Of a stretch of DNA of 64,000 nt, positions 58,682-64,000 are shown piece after piece. The stretch comes from Sambucus nigra (lineage: Eukaryota > Streptophyta > Magnoliopsida > Dipsacales > Adoxaceae), in contig OX422211.1 of NCBI GenBank assembly GCA_949130495.1, positions 536,024,017 to 536,088,016 on the forward strand, written 5' to 3'. The translations under genes and the position numbers were made by a program. Position 1 is the first letter of the stretch, and each line of letters begins with the position of its first letter. The notes below the pieces were generated by a model. That model saw only the letters and a program-made list of their open reading frames with translations, ran no database searches and was not told the origin of the DNA.

Positions 58682-59362
58682 TATTGACGTAAAAATTCTC
58701 CATCTACGAGGACCAATCAGAAAAGGACACATGTCATCCTACGTGGCAATATTCGAAACCCGAGGAGAGTTGATCGACACCCGAGGAGAGTTAGTCGGCA
58801 CTCGAGAAGAGTTAGTCGGCACCCGAGGATAGTTGGTCGGCATACCAACCAACACATAGCATATCAAGCTACTTAGCATGTAGAGTAACCAACCACGAAT
58901 ATCGAAGGATAACTATGCATTTAATGTGCATTAATGAAGATGACAACACATTTAATGAGCCTTAATGTATATTTAATGTATCAATAGATGACAACACATA
59001 GCATACCAAACAATTCAAGGAAGACCAACCATCATAGAAGGCCAACAATTAGATTCATTGTATATAGACATAAATGTCTGAATGTATAAATACATTGTAT
59101 CTCTTTATCTTCCATCACTATAAATACATGTATTCCTTTAGCCAAAAGAGGCGACAACTAAGAAACACCATACACAAGATACACATTCTTTCTCTCTCTA
59201 CACCATATTGTACTATTGTAAACCCCTGGGAATAAAATAACAGTGGACGTAGGCTTTATTCATAGCCGAACCTCTTTAAAAACCTTTTGTCTCTTATATG
59301 TTTGATGTGAATCTTTATCTTCATCTTCAACCTCATCTTCATCATTTATCTGCGCGTCAACA
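58682..59362 (+). repeat. 3' LTR of the nested element (681 bp)
   Basis: It begins TATTGACGTAAAAATTC (TG changed to TA) and ends GCGTCAACA. It is followed by target duplication CTTAA (59363-59367). Confidence 0.9.
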
Positions 59363-59367
59363 CTTAA

Positions 59368-61052
59368 TTATATAGATTTTGCTAGAATTATGATGTGTGT
59401 ATCTTTTGTATTTTATTTTATTTTTTTGGGTCTTATTGAAAAATACAAAAAGATTTTGTTTTTCTTTTGAGTTGATTTTTTTGTTTATCTAAAAATTTCA
59501 AAAAACTCAAAAAGATTTTTGTGTAGTTTAGTTTTACACATTTTATGTGGCATATACTTGTGTTTGAATCTAATTTGATTTTTTGCTTCTATGAGGCTAG
59601 AACTTTTGGTTATGAATTTGAATTCATAAAATGTTCTTTATCAGGCTTGCATGAAGAAGTTTGATTGTGAGTTGCGTTATGGATTCTATTTTATATGCCT
59701 CTCTCACACATGCACGAGCTCTTTGAACTTTAACTTCACATGTATATTTTAGCTAAGTGAGATGTTCTCCTATCAATTTTTCCATCTATATGTCGCTATG
59801 ACTATGGAGGTTTTGTGCATGTAAGAACCATTGCATGTGAGATTTGTTTGAATTGCATAAAAAAATATGATGGTGCACGAAAAAGGCCTATAAAATGTGT
59901 GGCATTAATAACAAAAAAATATATGCAAAGGCCTTTAGTTTATCTGTTTGAAAGGGCCTCAAAAAATTGTGGCATTAAACAAAAATAGCCAAGGCCTATC
60001 TAGTTTAGTTGGGTACGTTCATTCAAAAGAAAAGAAATTGAATTATTATGTATGAGGGAGTTTGGATGGATATATCAATGGATTTGTATAATGATAATGT
60101 ATCCTAGTTATGCTTATTTTTCCATGACTCTATTGGTTTGTGGAATCATTAAAATTCTAGGCTTGTATGCATTGGGCTTGTTTGTTCCTTGTGTTCACTT
60201 TATATTGTCACATGAGGCTATATCTAAGTTGATAAAGGTTTGCATTCAAATAGAACTTCTTGAATAATTTTTAAGTGATTGGGTCATAATTATTTTATCT
60301 TTAGTTCACACCCATTCACTCCGTTTACCACATGGTTATTTAGACACATTTATGTCGTATGAGTGTAGAAAAATTATTGTATTTTGTGTATTGTGTGGTG
60401 TGTATTCCTATATATATATGTGTTTGTGCGTCATTAGTATCCTTTGAGTATTTATATATATAAGGTATTATTTTTTTTGGTCTTTCTTGCTATATAGTCC
60501 ATGTATGCTTTGTGTTGATATAAGTATACATCTTTGGATTAGTTACTCTTTTGTTGCCATGTTGTTTTATTGTACTTGCCACTGTATTCATCATTGCATG
60601 ATATACTTGTTTTTCCATTATACCTATCCCTTGTTTCATTTAGGGGGAGACTTTGCTTTAATTGGGGATAATTGAGTTATTATATGCATTTTATATTTGT
60701 CTATTCCTGAACAAAAATGGGGAGAAATTGTATATAAACCTTTTAATTTGGGATATCTATGTTAGGGGGAGACGTCTCCTTCTTAAGTAGTTCATGTTAG
60801 ACAAAGGGGGAGATATTATTTATGCATTTTATATTGTTATATTCCCTATGTCTTTGATGGTGTGTTTAAGTGTGCAGGTTTTTCATCTTAAGTGGCAACA
60901 TTTTAAAATAAGCAAAGCTTATCATTCCATGTGTTAGTCAAGCATCTGTAATTTTTTATTTTTGGGTGGGATTGTGTCTTTTTAGATGAGCTTGACGACC
61001 CATGGGATTTTTATTTTTAAATTTTGTCTCGAAATAGCCAAAATGGGAGATT
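59368..61052 (+). other. Sirevirus 3' spacer, non-coding
   Basis: A T-rich spacer of 1.7 kb with no pol motif. A 71-codon hydrophobic frame (60052-60267) shows two possible membrane segments but no recognisable family; I would not call it a gene. The 3' end holds the polypurine tracts described separately. Confidence 0.65.
60642..61052 (+). promoter_or_regulatory. Multiple polypurine tracts of the Sirevirus
   Basis: AGGGGGAGA occurs at 60642-60650, 60764-60772 and 60805-60813, and a final CAAAATGGGAGATT abuts the LTR at 61052. Repeated tracts upstream of the 3' LTR are a known Sirevirus feature. Confidence 0.82.
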
Positions 61053-62595
61053 TGTAAGGAAAAATTTCCAATCGAGTCAATTTGTAGTGTTGGCTTAATT
61101 CTGGACAAAACTATTTGAGTCATAAATTAGAAGTTTGTTGTGTCCTTCCAAGCCTATGACATTTTGGTTAAAGACTTAGCGGCCAAGCCTAAAGTGAATA
61201 TATATATTCAGTGCCAATTTTCGTGCCATGTTTATCGTCATCAACGTTGCAATTTGTCCAACGTCTCTAAAGGTATGAATGCATTTAATATATAGAGAGA
61301 CTTGGATATTTTTATGGGTGTCTTTTTATAAATCTGTTGTTAGAACGACTTTATATTTTCTCATAAAATCTTTTTAAAACTTGACATAAAAGTTTTTGGG
61401 CTTTACAAGCAATTTTTTATTTTCTAAAAAGTGGTTCGAACGTTTCTGGGATCTCGTTCGAACGAGATTCCCAGGTCGTTCGAACGAACTTTCTAACGAT
61501 ATTCATTTCATTTTTTTTGAAATTTCGTTAGAAAGGTTGTTAGAATGACATTGTTCGAACGAACTGGTTTGAACGAGATTCTTCCCATTTTATATGTTTT
61601 CTCGTTAGTAATCTCGTTCGAACCAAGTCGTTCGAACGACATCAAAAAGTCGTTCGTACGACTTGGGAGATTTTGTAATTTTTTGACAGTTTTATTTTTT
61701 TAACCTTCCATTTCCCCAATACTTTTTACCAGTATTAATATATGCAGGAATAGTGTTTTTGACAAGACTTTTGAGAGTTTTCCAATAGACTTTGAGAGAA
61801 AAAATTCTTAACCCAAAGTCTCTTTGTTTTTGTGAAACCAAATGATTTAATCTTTACCCAACAACATGTTTACACCCATATAGTTTACTTTGATCCGAGT
61901 TTTAATATATATACTTGTTTGAGATCATCTTTGGCACCGGGTTTCATCTCTACCCCAAAAGAGGAAGTTTCCTACAGAGGAGTCCATGTTTGTTATTTCA
62001 TGGTGCGCATATGGAGAAAGGCTTCATGTGTTGTTGGCGGTTGATTTGCCCCATCGGTGGATTCCAAGACTACAGTGGATTCCAGAGTTATCAACTAGGT
62101 GGAGGTGGAAGCAAGAAGAAGCGTCAAAGCTTGAGATGGAGTCGAGTCGAGGAACTAAGTCTTTTGTCTTGTCTTTTGTAAAATCATACCCAGTGGATTT
62201 GTGGCTGGGCCGTCCGAGGTTTTTCTCATTGTGGGTTTTCCTCGTGCATCGCGGCGTTATGTGTTGTGTTTTATTTTTATCTTGCAAAAATCACTTAGAT
62301 GTATGTGTAGGTTTAAAAAGATAAAAATTGGTTAAATCGCATCTTTAGTGTAAGTTGGTGCTAGTTTATATTTGAGTAATTTTAAGTTAATTTAATTCAA
62401 GTCTTCTAATTTAATCTGAAAATATTCATGCTTGGTTTGTTTAGCATATTTTGAACTAAAATTGAATTAATTGTGTTTAAGTGGAAATTTGATTATTTGT
62501 TTAGTTTAATTTAATTTCACTGTAATTTTAAAAGAATTTAAAATTTTGCTTAGAATTTAAAATTTAGGATATTTCGGGGACCATTACCCTTATCA
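61053..62595 (+). repeat. Sirevirus 3' LTR (1543 bp, complete)
   Basis: It starts TGTAAGGAAAA and ends CCCTTATCA. It serves as the reference that shows 26956-27688 (reverse) and 50862-51670 to be two pieces of one 5' LTR. It is followed by GGTAT (62596-62600). Confidence 0.94.
61432..61678. repeat. TCGTTCGAACGA palindrome array in the Sirevirus LTR
   Basis: At least eight TTCGAACG-centred words occur in 250 bp, including a perfect 18-bp palindrome ATCTCGTTCGAACGAGAT at 61451-61468 and GTCGTTCGAACGAC near 61629. The same array, more decayed, is at 27075-27310. Palindromic repeats are reported for Sirevirus LTRs in general. Confidence 0.88.
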
Positions 62596-62600
62596 GGTAT
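62596..62600 (+). other. Sirevirus target site duplication, right copy
   Basis: GGTAT follows the LTR end and pairs with the displaced copy at 27689-27693. Confidence 0.88.
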
Positions 62601-63530
62601 ACATACCTTTGTGAAAACTGCTTTTCTTATCATAGATTCTAGTGTACTATTAAACTAATTTACTATACTGTTTAGTTAATTTGAACCTCTTTTCACCTTT
62701 AGTTCCTCATTGGTGTAACTTTTTAAATGCTAGTATATTTAGTTTATCAACTTATTTGGCACTCACTGAAAAGTCTTTTTAATTAAAGAATCGACTGGTA
62801 CACAATTGCCTGATTATCGCAGACTAAGATAAGCAACTAGCTAGCAAGACGACAACCTTGCATGGTGTGCTCGCACACATTAAAATACGCATAACCTAAC
62901 CAAGTCAACAACACATGTATTTAGTGTGCCAAATGGGACAATAATGGTATATATGTGTTTATCATGGCTAGAACAAGAAGAAGCGATGATGTAAGAGAAA
63001 ACATTGGTGAAATTGGTTTAATAAGTCAACTTCACACCACCAGAGATAAAAAAATTGTTAAAATTGATCGAGAGCTAAGACTAAATACTCTAAATAAAGA
63101 ATTGAATGTAACGTCTTTAAGGACCGAAAATCCAAGTGTAATGTATGTTATAGGCATATTCTCAAATACCCAAGATTAATTAATGCATCAGTTAAACTCG
63201 GTGTTTGACCACTTGGTAATTTCATGCAAATTATTAGTATAATGATCACAACAGTAACTAGTAAGTTATCTCATCTTACCATTACGACATCCAATGGTCA
63301 AGGTTTCACACCATAAACTGTTGTAAACACGACCACACAAACTATTAGTTTATACCATGTGTATTATAGACCCAATAATGGTGAAACTAACTTTGGATCA
63401 AACCTAAGAATGAGAAACCACACCAACACCATTGATTTAGGTATGAACAACTCATTAGAGGTATAAGGATGCCTGACACTTAACAATATATGGGATATAA
63501 TAGCCTAATGGCAAGAGTGCAGCCCCAAAT
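62601..63530 (+). other. Mostly non-coding stretch with a possible gag N-terminus
   Basis: A 75-codon frame at 62955-63179 starts MFIMARTRRSDD and is basic and acidic by turns. Its position upstream of the gag-like block fits a gag N-terminus, but there is no recognisable domain. The rest is AT-rich without signals that I can name. Confidence 0.4.
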
Positions 63531-64000
63531 ATGGGGGTATCTAGACCATACTTCAACGAACCTAAATTAGATTTTCCAAGGACTTCGCATTATGACATAA
63601 TTACCAATCATATATTCGAATATGAACCTCAGAGTTTGGTAAACAATAGGAGGTTTGGTAATGAAACTTTTCTAATGGCAGACAACCAGGTTCCTCAGGC
63701 ATCTCGACCAATGCCTTTCCAAACACAACAAAATGCTCCTCCACAGGTCCTAGCTCCACTGGTGCAATCAACACTAATGCTAAGCCAAGGAATTTCTTAA
63801 TTAAATAGACAATCACCTGGGAGAATTATGACAAATGAGATCGCAAATCTCATACATGAAATTTGCGGACTAATGGCTTGGTGGTGCAAACTCCAATCTA
63901 TAGGAAGTCATACCCTAAATGGGTACATAGATTGAGATTCCAAAGGGTTTTAAGTTCCCAACTTTCTCCATTTTTCAGGATATGGGAGCCAGTCCACAGT
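63531..64000 (+). pseudogene. Decayed LTR-retrotransposon gag, running off the window
   Basis: A Pro/Gln-rich segment (MADNQVPQASRPMPFQTQQN) is followed, across frame changes and stops, by NEIANLIHEICG, PIYRKSYPKWVHR and a PKGF..P.F..FSGYGSQST block at the very end. This order matches the gag of a common plant LTR retrotransposon group in which the capsid core follows. It is degraded, and its remaining part lies beyond 64000. Confidence 0.6.

Larger units (their letters stand above)
53730..59362 (+). mobile_element. Nested non-autonomous LTR element, 5.6 kb
   Basis: The element is inserted in the Sirevirus spacer with target duplication CTTAA at 53725-53729 and 59363-59367. It starts TGTTGACGC and ends GCGTCAACA, a perfect 9-bp terminal inversion. 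The primer site is Tat-like. The 4.2-kb interior has no gag or pol and is filled with (T/C)TGGTCGG words, so it must rely on proteins from elsewhere. It is best described as a large non-autonomous derivative, possibly of the Tat clade judging from the primer site. Confidence 0.9.
50862..62595 (+). mobile_element. Sirevirus-type Ty1/copia element, gag only, with nested insertion
   Basis: The body comprises the distal 809 bp of the 5' LTR, a Met-tRNA-like primer site, a long gag, no recognisable pol, multiple AGGGGGAGA tracts and a full 1543-bp 3' LTR. The first part of the 5' LTR is at 26956-27688. The target duplication GGTAT is at 62596-62600 and 27689-27693 (minus). Repeated polypurine tracts and a large coiled-coil gag are Sirevirus traits. 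The absence of protease, integrase and RT suggests a non-autonomous derivative. Confidence 0.82.

Noticed and set aside
60052..60267. Possible env-like membrane protein in the Sirevirus spacer
   Set aside because: Only 71 codons with generic hydrophobic segments, no conserved motif and a T-rich background.
63490..63540. tRNA-like stretch (TAATGGCAAGAGTGCAGCCC)
   Set aside because: No cloverleaf or conserved A and B boxes could be fitted.

Overview
The window is nuclear DNA of a flowering plant, probably a eudicot. It is a repeat-dense intergenic block in which almost every recognisable gene belongs to a transposable element. The evidence is nested LTR retrotransposons of plant-specific lineages (chromovirus, Tat and Sirevirus types), Mutator-like and CACTA DNA transposons, plant mobile domain and ULP1-like cargo genes, GT-AG introns and AT-rich spacers. 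I see no convincing ordinary host gene, rRNA, tRNA or CRISPR.

Layout. 1-17576: the 3' half of a chromodomain Ty3/gypsy element (element A). Its integrase is broken by a 417-bp MITE. Its 3' LTR is split by a complete 12.35-kb Tat-lineage element (4002-16348, target duplication ATTGA). That element has gag, protease, RT, two RNase H domains and a DD35E integrase, then seven 129-bp tandem repeats, then an intron-containing gene on the opposite strand with its own TATA-like box. 17577-21658: N-terminal exons of a ULP1-like gene, embedded in AT-rich DNA full of a GTGTACTTT word. 21659-26958: the 3' LTR and pol of a second chromovirus (element B) on the minus strand. 26956-27688: the first 733 bp of a Sirevirus LTR on the minus strand. 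28.8-39.8 kb: a mudrA-like MULE transposase (+), hairpin and tandem repeats, a candidate solo LTR, and the catalytic exons of a ULP1-like cysteine protease (-). This combination suggests one large Kaonashi-type MULE. 39.8-43.7 kb: a plant mobile domain pseudogene (-). 43.7-46.4 kb: a CACTA element with a four-exon transposase-like gene. 46.4-47.4 kb: a solo LTR related to element A. 47.4-50.86 kb: the 5' LTR, gag and protease of element B, on the plus strand. 50.86-62.6 kb: the rest of the Sirevirus (gag but no pol), holding a nested 5.6-kb non-autonomous LTR element (53730-59362, target duplication CTTAA). 62.6-64 kb: a decayed gag of another LTR element that runs off the window.

The main structural result is a 23.9-kb inversion between about 26956 and 50861. 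Element B is cut between protease and RT, with its halves on opposite strands. The Sirevirus 5' LTR is cut in two in the same way. Flipping the interval repairs both elements. It also puts one copy of the Sirevirus target duplication (ATACC at 27689-27693, which reads GGTAT on the other strand) beside the LTR start, matching GGTAT at 62596-62600. The flip also puts the two ULP1-like gene parts in the same orientation and order.

A second theme is that each LTR family carries its own short self-complementary word, repeated many times in its LTR or non-coding DNA: TCGCGCGA-like (A), CTCGG/CCGAG (Tat), TCGTTCGAACGA (Sirevirus) and CCAAC/GTTGG (nested element). Coordinates of LTRs and target duplications were read base by base. 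Divergence estimates are by eye.
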